A DNA stretch of 64,000 bases from Shinella sp. PSBB067 (lineage in GTDB: Bacteria; Pseudomonadota; Alphaproteobacteria; Rhizobiales; Rhizobiaceae). The DNA lies in contig NZ_CP069303.1 in NCBI RefSeq assembly GCF_016839145.1, positions 4,021,001 through 4,085,000 on the forward strand, in the 5' to 3' direction. The position numbers were made by a program, and so were the translations under genes. Below the pieces are notes generated by a model. The model was not told where the DNA came from, ran no database searches, and saw only the letters and a list, made by a program, of their open reading frames with translations. Positions 18,936 to 29,264 of the stretch are shown piece by piece. Positions within the stretch are counted from its first letter, which is position 1. Each line of letters begins with the position of its first letter.

Positions 18936-19550
18936 ATGGCACGAATGATTGGTGCGAAGGCTGGGGCTGCGGCGGTTCTCGCACTCCTCGTTTCTTCTTC
19001 CTCGGCTTTCACGGCACCGGCATCGGCGCTCTCCATGAAGACGGGCGGCGTGACCTCGCAGCCGATCGGTCACTACGAGTTCTGCCAGACCCACAAGTCC
19101 GAATGCCGCCCCGGCGCGCGCACCGCGCCCGCAAGGGTGACGGCGTTCGGCTGGTCGGTGGTGCGCCAGGTCAACGCGCGCATCAACCACGACGTCACGC
19201 CGATGACCGACAAGGAAATCTACGGCAAGGACGAGGTCTGGGCCTATCCGGACGGCGCCGGCGACTGCGAGGATTTCGTGCTGCTGAAGCGCCGGACGCT
19301 GATGGAGAAGGGCTTTGCCGCCGGCGACCTCCTGATCACCGTCGTACGCAAGCCAGACGGCGAGGGCCATGCCGTGCTGACGCTGCGCACGACCGAGGGC
19401 GACTACGTCCTCGACAATCTCAACAACGACGTGAAGCTGTGGACCGAGACGCCCTACCGCTACCTGAAGCGCCAGGCCTCCTTCCACGCCGGCCGCTGGG
19501 TCTCGATCGAGAACGGCGATGCCGTCATGGTCTCGTCGGTCGGCCAGTAA
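18936..19550 (+). CDS. Secreted transglutaminase-like cysteine proteinase (BTLCP family)
   Basis: 204 residues with a signal peptide of about 32 residues (MARMIGAKAGAAAVLALLVS, ending ASA). The mature part has the catalytic Cys in YPDGAGDCEDFVLLKRR, the His in GEGHAVLTLRT and the Asp in DYVLDNLNNDVKLW, the order seen in bacterial transglutaminase-like cysteine proteinases (DUF920). Such proteins are periplasmic and often linked to surface adhesion; no partner gene is adjacent. AGGGGAC precedes the ATG at 18936. A strong terminator follows. Confidence 0.88.
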   Translation: MARMIGAKAGAAAVLALLVSSSSAFTAPASALSMKTGGVTSQPIGHYEFCQTHKSECRPGARTAPARVTAFGWSVVRQVNARINHDVTPMTDKEIYGKDEVWAYPDGAGDCEDFVLLKRRTLMEKGFAAGDLLITVVRKPDGEGHAVLTLRTTEGDYVLDNLNNDVKLWTETPYRYLKRQASFHAGRWVSIENGDAVMVSSVGQ

Positions 19551-19572
19551 GCGGGCCGCATCACGGATATGA

Positions 19573-19607
19573 AAAGGCCGCGGAGCGATCCGCGGCCTTT
19601 GTGTTTT
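19573..19607 (+). terminator. Rho-independent terminator of the BTLCP gene
   Basis: Perfect 12-bp stem AAAGGCCGCGGA/TCCGCGGCCTTT with a GCGA loop, then GTGTTTT. It closely resembles the lepA terminator at 19743-19771, which faces it. Confidence 0.9.
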
Positions 19608-19629
19608 GATGACCCTGCGCGCCCGCTGC

Positions 19630-19725
19630 CGTCATCCTCGGCCTTGTGCCGAGGATCTGCCAACGCGGCGGAAAATTGAACCGTTGCAGATGCTCGGGAC
19701 AGGCCCGAGCATGACGGAGGAGAGG
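19630..19725. repeat. Composite palindromic intergenic repeat, copy 3
   Basis: One half is a hairpin of the form CCTCGGCCTTGTGCCGAGG. The other is a hairpin around GCTCGGGACAGGCCCGAGC. They are bounded by CGTCAT and ATGACGGAGGAGAGG. Inner segments GATCTGCCAACG and CGTTGCAGATG pair the halves. The element lies between two facing terminators. Copy 5 at 57.1 kb is almost its reverse complement. Confidence 0.88.
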
Positions 19726-19742
19726 TATTCGACCCTTAAAGC

Positions 19743-19771
19743 AAAAAGGCCGCGGATCGCTCCACGGCCTT
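19743..19771 (-). terminator. Rho-independent terminator of lepA
   Basis: On the minus strand AAGGCCGTGGA, loop GCGA, TCCGCGGCCTT (one mismatch), then TTTGC. It lies 26 bases after the lepA stop. Confidence 0.88.
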
Positions 19772-19796
19772 CGTCAACTGCAACAGGGAAGCCCCC

Positions 19797-21629
19797 CTAT
19801 TCATCGCCCATCTTGAGCGCCGCGATGAAGGCTTCCTGCGGGATCTCCACCTTGCCGAACTGGCGCATGCGCTTCTTGCCGGCCTTCTGCTTGTCGAGCA
19901 GCTTGCGCTTGCGGGTGGCGTCGCCCCCGTAGCACTTGGCGGTCACGTCCTTGCGCAGCGCCGAGATGGTCTCGCGGGCGATCACGTTGCCGCCGATGGC
20001 GGCCTGGATCGGGATCTTGAACATGTGCTTGGGGATCAGCTCCTTGAGCTTCTCGCACATGTCGCGGCCGCGCTTTTCGGCGGCCATGCGGTGCACCATC
20101 ATGGAGAGCGCATCGACCGGCTCGCCGTTCACCAGGATCGACATCTTTACGAGATGCCCTTCCTTGTGGTCGGTGATCTGGTAGTCGAAGGAGGCGTAGC
20201 CCTTGGAGATCGACTTCAGGCGATCGTAGAAGTCGAAGACGACTTCGTTGAGCGGCAGGTCGTAGGTCAGCATGGCGCGCGTGCCGACATAGGTGAGTTC
20301 CACCTGGATGCCGCGCCGGTCCTGGCAGAGCTTCAGGATGCCGCCGAGATAATCGTCCGGCGTCAGGATCGTCGCGCGGATCCAGGGCTCGTGGATTTCC
20401 GAGATCTTCACGACGTCGGGCATGTCGGCCGGGTTGTGCAGCTCGCGCTCCGTGCCGTCGGTCATGAAGAGCTTGTAGACGACCGACGGCGCGGTCGCGA
20501 TCAGGTCGAGGTCGAATTCGCGCTCCAGGCGCTCCTGGATGATTTCCAGATGCAGGAGGCCGAGGAAGCCGCAGCGGAAGCCGAAGCCGAGGGCGGCGGA
20601 GCTTTCCATTTCGAAGGAGAACGAGGCGTCGTTGAGGCGCAGCTTGCCCATGGCCGAGCGCAGGTCCTCGAAATCGGCGGCATCGACCGGGAAGAGGCCG
20701 CAGAAGACGACCGGCTGGGCCGGCTTGAAGCCCGGCAGGGCCTTTGCCGTCGGGCGTTTGTCCTCGGTGATGGTGTCTCCGACGCGGGTATCGGCGACTT
20801 CCTTGATCGAGGCGGTGATGAAGCCGATCTCGCCAGGGCCGAGGCTGTCCATCGCCACCATCTTCGGCGTCAGCACGCCGACGCGCTCGACGGTGTATTT
20901 CGCATCCGTGCCCATCATGCGCACGGTCTGGCCCTTGGAGAGCCGGCCCTCGATGACGCGCACGAGAACCATGACGCCGAGATAGGTGTCGTACCAGCTA
21001 TCGACCAGCAGCGCCTTCAGCGGCGCCTTCTCGCCGCCCTCGCTCTTCGGCGCGGGCAGGCGCTTGACGATGGCTTCCAGCACGTCGGGAATGCCGAGGC
21101 CCGTCTTGGCCGAGATCAGCACGGCGTCGGAGGCGTCGATGCCGATCACCTCCTCGATCTGCTCCCTGATGCGGTCGGGCTCGGCTGCGGGAAGGTCGAT
21201 CTTGTTGAGGACGGTGACGAGCTCGTGGTTGTTGTCGATCGCCTGGTAGACGTTGGCGAGCGTCTGGGCTTCCACGCCCTGGCTGGCGTCGACGACCAGC
21301 AGCGAGCCCTCGCAGGCCGACAGCGAGCGCGAGACCTCGTAGGCGAAGTCGACATGGCCGGGCGTGTCGATGAGGTTCAGCACATAGGTCTCGCCGTCGT
21401 TCGCCTTGTAGTGCAGGCGCACGGTCTGGGCCTTGATGGTAATGCCGCGCTCGCGCTCGATGTCCATGTTGTCGAGGACCTGTTCCGACATCTCGCGGTC
21501 GGCCAGGCCGCCGGTCGACTGGATCAGCCGGTCGGCCAGCGTCGACTTGCCGTGGTCGATATGGGCGACGATCGAGAAATTGCGGATATGGTCGAGGGGC
21601 GTCGAATTGTTGGTGCTCATGCGCGCCAT
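19797..21629 (-). CDS. lepA: Elongation factor 4 (back-translocating GTPase)
   Basis: 610 residues. GTPase motifs: AHIDHGKST (G1), GITIKAQTV (G2), DTPGH (G3) and NKID (G4). EF-G-like domains follow, then the LepA-specific C-terminal domain ending [20 protein letters not shown]. It acts on stalled ribosomes and in 30S assembly. The start at 21629 ([17 protein letters not shown]) matches rhizobial proteins; MSTNN at 21620 is possible and neither has a strong ribosome site. The frame continues open to 21731 but that extension is not family-like. Confidence 0.97.
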   Translation of the reverse strand: MARMSTNNSTPLDHIRNFSIVAHIDHGKSTLADRLIQSTGGLADREMSEQVLDNMDIERERGITIKAQTVRLHYKANDGETYVLNLIDTPGHVDFAYEVSRSLSACEGSLLVVDASQGVEAQTLANVYQAIDNNHELVTVLNKIDLPAAEPDRIREQIEEVIGIDASDAVLISAKTGLGIPDVLEAIVKRLPAPKSEGGEKAPLKALLVDSWYDTYLGVMVLVRVIEGRLSKGQTVRMMGTDAKYTVERVGVLTPKMVAMDSLGPGEIGFITASIKEVADTRVGDTITEDKRPTAKALPGFKPAQPVVFCGLFPVDAADFEDLRSAMGKLRLNDASFSFEMESSAALGFGFRCGFLGLLHLEIIQERLEREFDLDLIATAPSVVYKLFMTDGTERELHNPADMPDVVKISEIHEPWIRATILTPDDYLGGILKLCQDRRGIQVELTYVGTRAMLTYDLPLNEVVFDFYDRLKSISKGYASFDYQITDHKEGHLVKMSILVNGEPVDALSMMVHRMAAEKRGRDMCEKLKELIPKHMFKIPIQAAIGGNVIARETISALRKDVTAKCYGGDATRKRKLLDKQKAGKKRMRQFGKVEIPQEAFIAALKMGDE

Positions 21630-21690
21630 ATAGCAGCGGCGCAGATTCCCGCAAAGCGGTAAATGAAGAGTTTCTCCGCCGCAAGCGCCG

Positions 21691-22941
21691 CTATTCCGGG
21701 GCTTTCTCGCCTTCCACCAGCGCACCGGCATTGGGCACCTGCGCGCTCAGCAGCTCGAAGGTTTCCCGCGCGCCGGACGGCACGGTCTCGCGCAGCCTCA
21801 GCCGGTGGGCGACGAAGGCGGCATAGGCGAGCGCGACGCCCATCGCGGCATAGATGAAGGTCTGCGGCCCGAAGACGGGCGTCAGCGCCGTCACGCCGAG
21901 CGGAACGAGGGTCGCCGAGGTCGACCAGGCGACGAGCAGCGTCGAGGCGAGCGGCACGAAATCCTCCGGATCCGTGCGGTCGTTGGCATGGGCGTTGGCG
22001 ATGGAATAGACGCTTTCGACCGCGCCGGCCCACAGCGCGAAGACGATCATCAGCACGGTGAAGGCGGAGAAGGAAACGAAGAGCGCGGCGATGGCCGCGC
22101 CTGTTATCAGCAGGCAGGTGATGACCAGCACGACGCGCCGGTCGATCCGGTCGGAGAGCGTGCCGAGCGGATACTGCACGAAGATCAGGCCGAACTGCAT
22201 GACGAACATCAGGAGCGCCACGTCGGCCTGCCCGACATTGTTGGTGGCGGCGTAGATCGGCGTGAAGCCCTGCACGACCATCGAGAGCCCGCCCGAGGCG
22301 AGGACGCCGATGAGGGCGACCGGCGAATTGCGCCAGGCCATGGAAAAGTCGAGGCTGACGCTCGCGGGCGCCGGCGGCGTCGGCAGCCGGGTGAGGCCGA
22401 TCGGCAGCAGCGCGACGGTGGTCACGAAGATGGTGACGAGCGGGGCGAGGTTGCCGTCGGCCGGCATGCGGCCGAAGATCCAGGCGCCGACGCCGAGCCC
22501 CAGCACATAGGCCATGTAGAAGAACGACATGGCCTTGCCGCGCCAGCGGTTGTCGGCCGCGTGGTTCAGCCAGCTCTGGGCGATGATGAAGTTGCAGTTG
22601 CCGGCGATGCCGTAGATGCCGCGCGCCAGCACCCAGACGATCGGGTGCATGCCGAGCGCGACGAGGAAGGCGGCGATGATGACGAGCGCCAGCGAGCAGG
22701 AGAAGGCGCGCGCATGGCCGACGCGGCGGATGACGGGGCCGGCGATGACGCAGCCGATCAGCCCGCCGAAGGCGATGGCCGTGACGGCCGCGCCGGGCGT
22801 CCACGACGGGGCATCGGCGCGCGAAAGCACATAGGGCACATAGGCGAGCATGATGCCGTTGCCGATGGCGACGAAGGTCATCGAGACGACGATGGCCGTG
22901 ATGGAAAAGAGCGACGATGCCCGCTGCGTCTCATCCCTCAT
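21691..22941 (-). CDS. MFS transporter, 12 TM (YcaD-like)
   Basis: 416 residues with twelve hydrophobic segments. A typical MFS loop motif appears after TM2 ([14 protein letters not shown]) and its relaxed repeat after TM8 ([16 protein letters not shown]). The ATG at 22941 follows GGAGGGG by about 8 bases. The substrate is unknown; the YcaD-like subgroup is poorly characterised. The 3' end lies 61 bases before lepA's start. The divergent gene is a cupin-type regulator that may control it. Confidence 0.85.
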   Translation of the reverse strand: MRDETQRASSLFSITAIVVSMTFVAIGNGIMLAYVPYVLSRADAPSWTPGAAVTAIAFGGLIGCVIAGPVIRRVGHARAFSCSLALVIIAAFLVALGMHPIVWVLARGIYGIAGNCNFIIAQSWLNHAADNRWRGKAMSFFYMAYVLGLGVGAWIFGRMPADGNLAPLVTIFVTTVALLPIGLTRLPTPPAPASVSLDFSMAWRNSPVALIGVLASGGLSMVVQGFTPIYAATNNVGQADVALLMFVMQFGLIFVQYPLGTLSDRIDRRVVLVITCLLITGAAIAALFVSFSAFTVLMIVFALWAGAVESVYSIANAHANDRTDPEDFVPLASTLLVAWSTSATLVPLGVTALTPVFGPQTFIYAAMGVALAYAAFVAHRLRLRETVPSGARETFELLSAQVPNAGALVEGEKAPE

Positions 22942-23083
22942 GTGCCTGCCCCTCCACCTGCCTCGGCGCCACCATATCGATTTCCCCGATGTCGCATTGT
23001 CGCCGGAGCGGCATGGCCGGGAATTATTTTGGGATGAGGTCATGCCGGTTGACTCTACTATGAGAGATGGATATTCCACAATA

Positions 23084-23662
23084 ATGGAAAACGAAGCGGA
23101 TCCCCTGGAAAGCGCCATCGGCGAGCGGTTGAGGCTGCTCAGGACGGCGCGCAACCAGACGCTCGACGATCTCGCCGGAGCCTCGGGCGTCAGCCGGGCG
23201 ATGATCTCGCGCATCGAGCGGGGGGAGGCCAGTCCGACCGCGCAACTGCTCTCCCGCCTCTGCGCGGCGCTGGACCTGACGCTGTCGGCCTTCTTCGCCT
23301 TTTCCGGCGGCAAGGGCGATCCGCTGTCGCGGCGCGCGGCGCAGCCCGTCTGGCGCGATCCGGAAACCGGCTACCAGCGCCGCGCCGTCTCGGCGCCCGA
23401 CACCGCCTCGCGCGTCGAGGTGATCGAGGTGGAGTTCCCCGCCGGCGCCCGCATCGCCTATCCGCCCGAAACGGCCAGGACCGGCATGACGCAACATGTC
23501 TGGCTGTTCTCCGGCGCGCTGCGCATGACGGTCGGCGGAACCGTGCACGATCTCCGGCCCGGCGACTGCCTCTACATGAGCATCACCGAGGGCCATGTCT
23601 TCGAAAATCCCGGCGACGAGCCGGCGCATTATGCCGTGGTTCTCGACCGCGGCCGTTCCTGA
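23084..23662 (+). CDS. XRE-cupin transcriptional regulator
   Basis: 192 residues: an N-terminal Cro/C1 helix-turn-helix (about 10-65, with TLDDLAGASGVSRAMISRIERGEASPT, split across the two helices) and a C-terminal cupin (about 105-190, with FPAGARIAYPP, TQHVWLFSGALRMTVGG and LRPGDCLYM). Such regulators sense a small ligand through the cupin. ATG codons at 23060 and 23042 are in-frame alternatives and none has an ideal ribosome site; the family usually starts close to 23084. It is divergent from the MFS gene and 14 bases before an acetyltransferase gene. Confidence 0.85.
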   Translation: MENEADPLESAIGERLRLLRTARNQTLDDLAGASGVSRAMISRIERGEASPTAQLLSRLCAALDLTLSAFFAFSGGKGDPLSRRAAQPVWRDPETGYQRRAVSAPDTASRVEVIEVEFPAGARIAYPPETARTGMTQHVWLFSGALRMTVGGTVHDLRPGDCLYMSITEGHVFENPGDEPAHYAVVLDRGRS

Positions 23663-23676
23663 TGTAAGAGGATGGC

Positions 23677-24210
23677 ATGGGCGACATCAAGCTGCTCGAT
23701 GAGGCCGGGGCGCGCGCCCGTATCGGCGAACTTGCGGACGTGCTGGCCGACTGCGTGACGGGCGGCGCTTCCGTCGGCTTCATGGCGCCCTATGGGCCGG
23801 CCGATGCGGTGCCCTTCTGGGAGGGCGTTGCGGCGGCCGTCGGCGACGGCGCGACGCTGCTCTTTGCCGCCGAGCGCGGCGGCCGCATCGTCGGCACGGT
23901 GCAGGTCGGCATCTGCCAGATGCCGAACCAGCCGCACCGGGCGGATGTGAAGAAGCTGCTCGTCATGGAGAGCGAGCGCGGCCGGGGCCTTGCCCGCGCG
24001 CTGATGACGGCCGCCGAAGCGGAGGCGGGCCGGCACGGCAAGACGCTGCTGGTGCTCGACACCGCCACCGGCAGCCCCGCCGAAACGGTCTACGAACGCC
24101 TCGGCTGGCAGCGCGTCGGGGTCATTCCCGACTACGCGCTCTATCCGGACGGGCGCTTCTGCGCGACGACGCTCTTCTACAAGCGGATCGGCGCCGATGT
24201 TCGAGGATGA
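23677..24210 (+). CDS. GNAT-family N-acetyltransferase
   Basis: 177 residues with the acetyl-CoA binding motif A in KLLVMESERGRGLARALM (about 105-120) and a following LLVLDTATGSPAETVYERLGWQRVGVIPDYAL segment, typical of small-molecule GNAT enzymes. It follows the XRE-cupin gene by 14 bases, so they probably form one transcript. The acceptor is unknown. It ends in YKRIGADVRG. Confidence 0.88.
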   Translation: MGDIKLLDEAGARARIGELADVLADCVTGGASVGFMAPYGPADAVPFWEGVAAAVGDGATLLFAAERGGRIVGTVQVGICQMPNQPHRADVKKLLVMESERGRGLARALMTAAEAEAGRHGKTLLVLDTATGSPAETVYERLGWQRVGVIPDYALYPDGRFCATTLFYKRIGADVRG

Positions 24211-24293
24211 TGCGAAGAGAAATGTTTGGCGATCGATTTACCGGTACCGCGTGCCGCGCCGCCGGCCAGGATTGGAAACCACGCCTCCCCATC

Positions 24294-24323
24294 GCCATCC
24301 TCGGGCTTGACCCGAGGATGCAC
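24294..24323. repeat. Half copy of the composite palindromic repeat (copy 4)
   Basis: A single hairpin ATCCTCGGGCTTGACCCGAGGAT, read in two overlapping parts, with the same sequence as one half of copy 2. It lies in the 138-base gap between convergent genes. Confidence 0.75.
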
Positions 24324-24348
24324 GCGGCAGGTACCGGCGCGGCAGGCG

Positions 24349-25335
24349 TCACACCGCCTCCCAGCCGTCCTTCTCGCTCGCGCGATAGATGGCGTCGATG
24401 ACCTTCTGGTTGTTCACCGAGCTTTCCAGCGTCACGACCTCCTCCTTCTCGCCGCGCGCGGCCCGGCTGAAGGCCTCGACCTCGCGCCGGTACTGCCGGG
24501 CGTCCTGGAAACGGAAGATCTGGCTCTCGCCGTGGTTCTGGTTGGTGAGCTCGACCTCCTCCGCGCCGTAGCGGTCGGCATTGAAAGGCGACTTCACCTC
24601 GATGAAGCCCTTGTCGCCGTGGAACACCATGATCTGCCGCTGGGCGAGCTGGGTGGAGATGTAGAAGGACAGTTCGAAATCGCCGAAATCGGCGCGCACG
24701 CTCGAATAGATATCGGTGCCGAACTCCGGGTCGCGGTCGGTGCTGGCCTGCACGCGGACCGGCTCCTTGCCGGTGGAAAAGCGCGTGGTGATCGTCGGGT
24801 AGACGCCGATGTCAGGCAGCCCGCCGCCGCCGAGTTCCGGGACGTTGCGCATGTTGCCGGGGTCGCGGTTGAAATAGGTGAAGGCGCCCTGCACATGGCG
24901 CAGCCTGCCGATCGCGCCCTCGGCAAGGAGCGCGCGCACCTTCCGCCACACGGGGCTGTAGGTCACCATGTAGGCCTCGGAGATCAGCACCTTGTTGCGG
25001 TCGCGCGCCGTGATCAGCGCGGCGATCTCCCCGGCATTCAGCGCGATCGGCTTCTCGCAGAGCACATGCTTGCCGGCATCCGCCGCCTTGATCGACCATT
25101 CGACATGCTGGGAGGTTGGCAGCGGAATGTAGACCGCGTCGATCGTATCGGAGGCGAGCATCTCCTCGTAGGAGCCGAAGGCGTGCGGGGCGGAGAAGCG
25201 GTCCGCCATGGCGCGGGCCTTGGCATGATCGCGGCTGGCAACGGCGGTGACGACACAGTTCTCGGCGTCCTGGATGGCCGGCACGACAAGCTCGCGGCCG
25301 ATCTTGGCCGTCGACAGGATTCCGAAACGCAGCAT
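24349..25335 (-). CDS. Gfo/Idh/MocA-family NAD(P)-dependent oxidoreductase
   Basis: 328 residues. N-terminal Rossmann fold ([17 protein letters not shown]), the signature [14 protein letters not shown] with the catalytic Lys near residue 95, and the C-terminal alpha/beta domain with [18 protein letters not shown]. It resembles D-xylose 1-dehydrogenases and related sugar or inositol dehydrogenases. The start at 25335 follows GGGAGA. It is divergent from an aldo/keto reductase gene, so the pair may act in sugar metabolism; the substrate is not determinable. Confidence 0.88.
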   Translation of the reverse strand: MLRFGILSTAKIGRELVVPAIQDAENCVVTAVASRDHAKARAMADRFSAPHAFGSYEEMLASDTIDAVYIPLPTSQHVEWSIKAADAGKHVLCEKPIALNAGEIAALITARDRNKVLISEAYMVTYSPVWRKVRALLAEGAIGRLRHVQGAFTYFNRDPGNMRNVPELGGGGLPDIGVYPTITTRFSTGKEPVRVQASTDRDPEFGTDIYSSVRADFGDFELSFYISTQLAQRQIMVFHGDKGFIEVKSPFNADRYGAEEVELTNQNHGESQIFRFQDARQYRREVEAFSRAARGEKEEVVTLESSVNNQKVIDAIYRASEKDGWEAV

Positions 25336-25490
25336 GATGATCTCTCCCTGATTGCGCGGAAAGACTAGTCCCGAGGTACGTCCCTCGCAAGCGACGGCGC
25401 CGCAAAAAACCAAGGGAACCGCGTGCAAAGAGCCGGGCCGCGTCCTATGGTGCGAAAACCCTTTTCAGCACGAACCCCTTGGAGGATCCC

Positions 25491-26441
25491 ATGCAGTTTC
25501 GCTCTCTCGGCAAGACCGGCCTTTCCATCGCTCCGCTCGTTTTCGGCGGCAACGTCTTCGGCTGGACGGCCGACGAGAAGACCTCCTTCGATCTCCTCGA
25601 TGCCTTCACCGGCGCCGGCTTCAACGCCATCGACACGGCGGACGTCTATTCCCGCTGGGTGCCGGGCAACGAGGGCGGCGAGTCCGAGACGATCATCGGC
25701 AAGTGGCTGAAGCGCTCCGCCATTGCCCGCGACAAGGTGGTGATCGTCACCAAGGTCGGCTCCGACATGGGCCAGGGCCGGCGCGACCTGCGCAAATCGT
25801 GGATCGTCGAGGCCGTCGAGGCCTCCCTGAAGCGGCTGCAGACCGACCATATCGATCTCTATCTCTCCCATTGGCCGGACGCCGACACGCCTTACGAGGA
25901 GACGCTGGAAGCCCATGCCGGCCTCGTGAAGGCCGGCAAGGTGCGCGCCTTCGGCGCCTCGAACCTCGATGCGGGCCAGTTGCAGGCCTCCTTCGAGGCC
26001 GCCGACAAGGCGGGGCTGCCGCGCTACGCCGTGCTCCAGCCGGAATACAACCTCTATGACCGCGGCAGCTTCGAGGGCGCGCTCGCCGATCTCTGCCGCA
26101 GGGAGGATATCGGCGTCATCACCTATTACAGCCTTGCCTCCGGCTTCCTCACCGGCAAGTACCGCTCGAAGGCCGACACCGAGGGCAGGGCGCGCGGCGA
26201 GGGCGTCGCGCACTATCTCGACGACAAGGGCCGGCGCATCCTCTCGGCGCTCGACCAAGTCGCTGCCGAGACCGGCGCGAAGCCGGCGGAAATCGCGCTC
26301 GCCTGGCTGATGGCCAAGCCCGCCGTCACCGCGCCGATCGCCAGCGCCACGAGCCTTGGCCAGCTCCAGAGCCTGACGAAGGCCGCCGGCCTTTCGCTCT
26401 CCGCGGGGCAGATGGCGCTGCTCGACAGAGCGGGGGCATGA
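25491..26441 (+). CDS. Aldo/keto reductase
   Basis: 316 residues, TIM barrel. The catalytic tetrad is visible: Asp and Tyr in NAIDTADVYSRW (about 45-50), Lys in VVIVTKVGSDMG and His in DLYLSHWPDADTP. The C-terminal NADPH-binding region includes PIASATSLGQLQSL. GGAGG precedes the ATG at 25491. It overlaps the following acetyltransferase by ATGA, indicating an operon. It belongs to the YajO/Tas-like group; the substrate is unknown. Confidence 0.9.
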   Translation: MQFRSLGKTGLSIAPLVFGGNVFGWTADEKTSFDLLDAFTGAGFNAIDTADVYSRWVPGNEGGESETIIGKWLKRSAIARDKVVIVTKVGSDMGQGRRDLRKSWIVEAVEASLKRLQTDHIDLYLSHWPDADTPYEETLEAHAGLVKAGKVRAFGASNLDAGQLQASFEAADKAGLPRYAVLQPEYNLYDRGSFEGALADLCRREDIGVITYYSLASGFLTGKYRSKADTEGRARGEGVAHYLDDKGRRILSALDQVAAETGAKPAEIALAWLMAKPAVTAPIASATSLGQLQSLTKAAGLSLSAGQMALLDRAGA

Positions 26442-26887
26442 CGGTGGCCCTCGTCATCCGCGATGCGGTCGAAGGCGACGAGGCGGCCTGGAGGACGCTC
26501 TGGGCCGGCTACCTCGCCTTCTACGAGACCGAGGTGCCGGAGGAGGTGACGGCCTTCACCTGGGCGCGCGTGCTCGATCCCGGCTCGCGCGTCTCGATGC
26601 GCGTTGCTGAGGAGGATGGCAGGGTGCTGGGCTTTGCCATCCACCACTATCACGATTCCACCTGGGGCATCGCGCCGGAAGGCTATCTCGAAGACCTCTT
26701 CGTCGACGATGCGACGCGCGGCAGGGGCGTCGGGCGGGCGCTGATCGACGACCTGGTCGCCATTTCGAAGCGCCACGGCTGGCGCGGCATCTACTGGCAC
26801 ACCAGCCACGACAACGAGCGGGCGAGAAAACTCTACGACAGCTATGTCGAGACCGACGGGCACATCCGCTACCGGCTTCAGACCTGA
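26438..26887 (+). CDS. GNAT-family N-acetyltransferase
   Basis: 149 residues with GNAT motif A (LEDLFVDDATRGRGVGRALI, about 86-105) and the motif B end WHTSHDNERARKLYDSYVET. The ATG overlaps the aldo/keto reductase stop (ATGA), so the two are translated from one mRNA. Its 3' end overlaps the convergent LysR gene by 10 bases. Related to AAC(6')-like and yeast Hpa2-like acetyltransferases; the acceptor is unknown. Confidence 0.88.
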   Translation: MTVALVIRDAVEGDEAAWRTLWAGYLAFYETEVPEEVTAFTWARVLDPGSRVSMRVAEEDGRVLGFAIHHYHDSTWGIAPEGYLEDLFVDDATRGRGVGRALIDDLVAISKRHGWRGIYWHTSHDNERARKLYDSYVETDGHIRYRLQT

Positions 26888-27774
26888 CCGCGGTAACGGA
26901 AGAAATCCACGAAGGCGCGCAGCGCCGGGCGCATCTGCCGGCGCGTGGGATAGTAGATCGAAAAGCCGTCGAAGGGCGGGCACCAGTCCTCCAGCACCGG
27001 GACGAGCCGGCCCGCCGCGATGTCCTCCTCGACGCGCTGGTCGAAGATGTAGGCGAGGCCCGCGCCATCCATCGCCGCCGCCCGCATCAGCCGCTGGTCC
27101 GAGACGATGAGCGGCCCGTCGACGTCGACGGTCACCTGGCGCCCGTCCCTTTCCAGCTCCCAGCGATAGAGGCGACCGCTGGAAAAGCGGCGGCGGATGC
27201 AGCGGTGCTGCATGAGGTCGCGCGGCTGGAGCGGCTTGGGGTGCTTTTCGAAATAGGCGGGCGCGCCGACGATGAGGCCCCGCCAGGGACCGCTGACGCG
27301 GACCGCGACCATGTCCGCCTCCAGGTGTTCGCCGAGCCGCAGGCCCGCATCGAAGCCCTTCTCGACGATGTCCTCGAAGCGGTCGTCGGTTCGAAGCTCC
27401 AGCTCTATGTCGGGATAGGCGAGAAGGAAGGCGCCGAGCCGCGGCATCACGATGTCCTCCGCCGCGATCAGCGGCATGGTGACCCTCAGCGGCCCGGCGG
27501 GCCGGCCCTGCCGGTCGGAAAGCGTTTCCATGACATTGCCGATGTCGGACAGCGCGGGGGCGAGCGTGTCGAGCAGCAGCCGGCCTTCTTCCGTCGGCGC
27601 GACGGAGCGGGTGGTGCGGGCGAGGAGCCGCACGCCGAGGCTCGCCTCCAGCGCCGAGACGGCATGGCTGACGGCGGACGGCGCGATGGCGAGTTCGGCG
27701 GCGGCCTTGCGGAAGGAACGCGTCTCCGCGACGACGGCGAGCACGGCGAGTTGCGAGAGCTGGGTGCGGTTCAT
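26878..27774 (-). CDS. LysR-family transcriptional regulator
   Basis: 298 residues. Winged helix-turn-helix at about 5-62 ([20 protein letters not shown]) and the substrate-binding domain from about 90, with [17 protein letters not shown]. It is divergent from an aldo/keto reductase gene 147 bases away. A perfect TTGTTC-N9-GAACAA repeat overlaps its start and is the likely autoregulatory site. It is of the CrgA/YafC-like group that commonly controls oxidoreductases. The inducer is unknown. Confidence 0.92.
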   Translation of the reverse strand: MNRTQLSQLAVLAVVAETRSFRKAAAELAIAPSAVSHAVSALEASLGVRLLARTTRSVAPTEEGRLLLDTLAPALSDIGNVMETLSDRQGRPAGPLRVTMPLIAAEDIVMPRLGAFLLAYPDIELELRTDDRFEDIVEKGFDAGLRLGEHLEADMVAVRVSGPWRGLIVGAPAYFEKHPKPLQPRDLMQHRCIRRRFSSGRLYRWELERDGRQVTVDVDGPLIVSDQRLMRAAAMDGAGLAYIFDQRVEEDIAAGRLVPVLEDWCPPFDGFSIYYPTRRQMRPALRAFVDFFRYRGQV

Positions 27775-27794
27775 TGTTCGAACAGATAGAACAA
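27774..27794. promoter_or_regulatory. Candidate LysR operator
   Basis: TTGTTC (27774-27779) and GAACAA (27789-27794) form a perfect 6-bp inverted repeat with a 9-base spacer; a nested TGTTCGAACA is also palindromic. It sits at the regulator's start codon, in the divergent promoter region. Confidence 0.6.
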
Positions 27795-27920
27795 GCCGTT
27801 GGCTTTTGCAGTAATTTTCAGGCCAAGCGCGATATTCTAGTGTGTTCCTTGCCGGGGATGACGGCGAAGCGGCCGCCGGCCGGCACGCCCATCGCCCCGG
27901 CCTTCAGAAAGGATTTCGCC

Positions 27921-28919
<999 letters not shown>

Positions 28920-28930
28920 GGAAGCGGGGC

Positions 28931-29158
28931 TCAGTCCCGCCTGATCGTGGCGAGGACCTCCCAGAGGTCCGCGCCCGTTTCGAACGCCGCGGCATTGGCG
29001 CGAAAGCCGATCCCCGCCGAAACGAGGTCGAGCATATCAGGCGCGGGCGGGCCCGCCGTCGGGGAGGCATTGGCGATGCTCTGCGCCGCCTTCTCCACGC
29101 GTGCCGTTTCGCTCGCCATGCCCTGGCGGGCGGTGTTCATGATGCCGGCTATCTGCAT
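28931..29158 (-). CDS. Orphan FlgC-like mini rod protein
   Basis: 75 residues. The N-terminus (MNTARQGMASETARVEKAAQSIANA) resembles the flagellar rod N-terminal motif, and the C-terminus (DMLDLVSAGIGFRANAAAFETGADLW) resembles the FlgC-type C-terminal helix; the middle of a normal rod protein is missing. No flagellar gene is nearby. GGGGG precedes the ATG at 29158. It could be a degenerate rod protein or a small helical protein of other function. It is convergent with the aldo/keto reductase. Confidence 0.65.
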   Translation of the reverse strand: MQIAGIMNTARQGMASETARVEKAAQSIANASPTAGPPAPDMLDLVSAGIGFRANAAAFETGADLWEVLATIRRD

Positions 29159-29264
29159 TGCAGGCCCCCGTTGTTCTCCCCGTCTCCTACAGCACGGCCC
29201 TTTCGATTGCGTGAACGGCAGGCCGGCCGCCCCGTACCGGAATAGCACAGGGCGCCGGCTCGGT

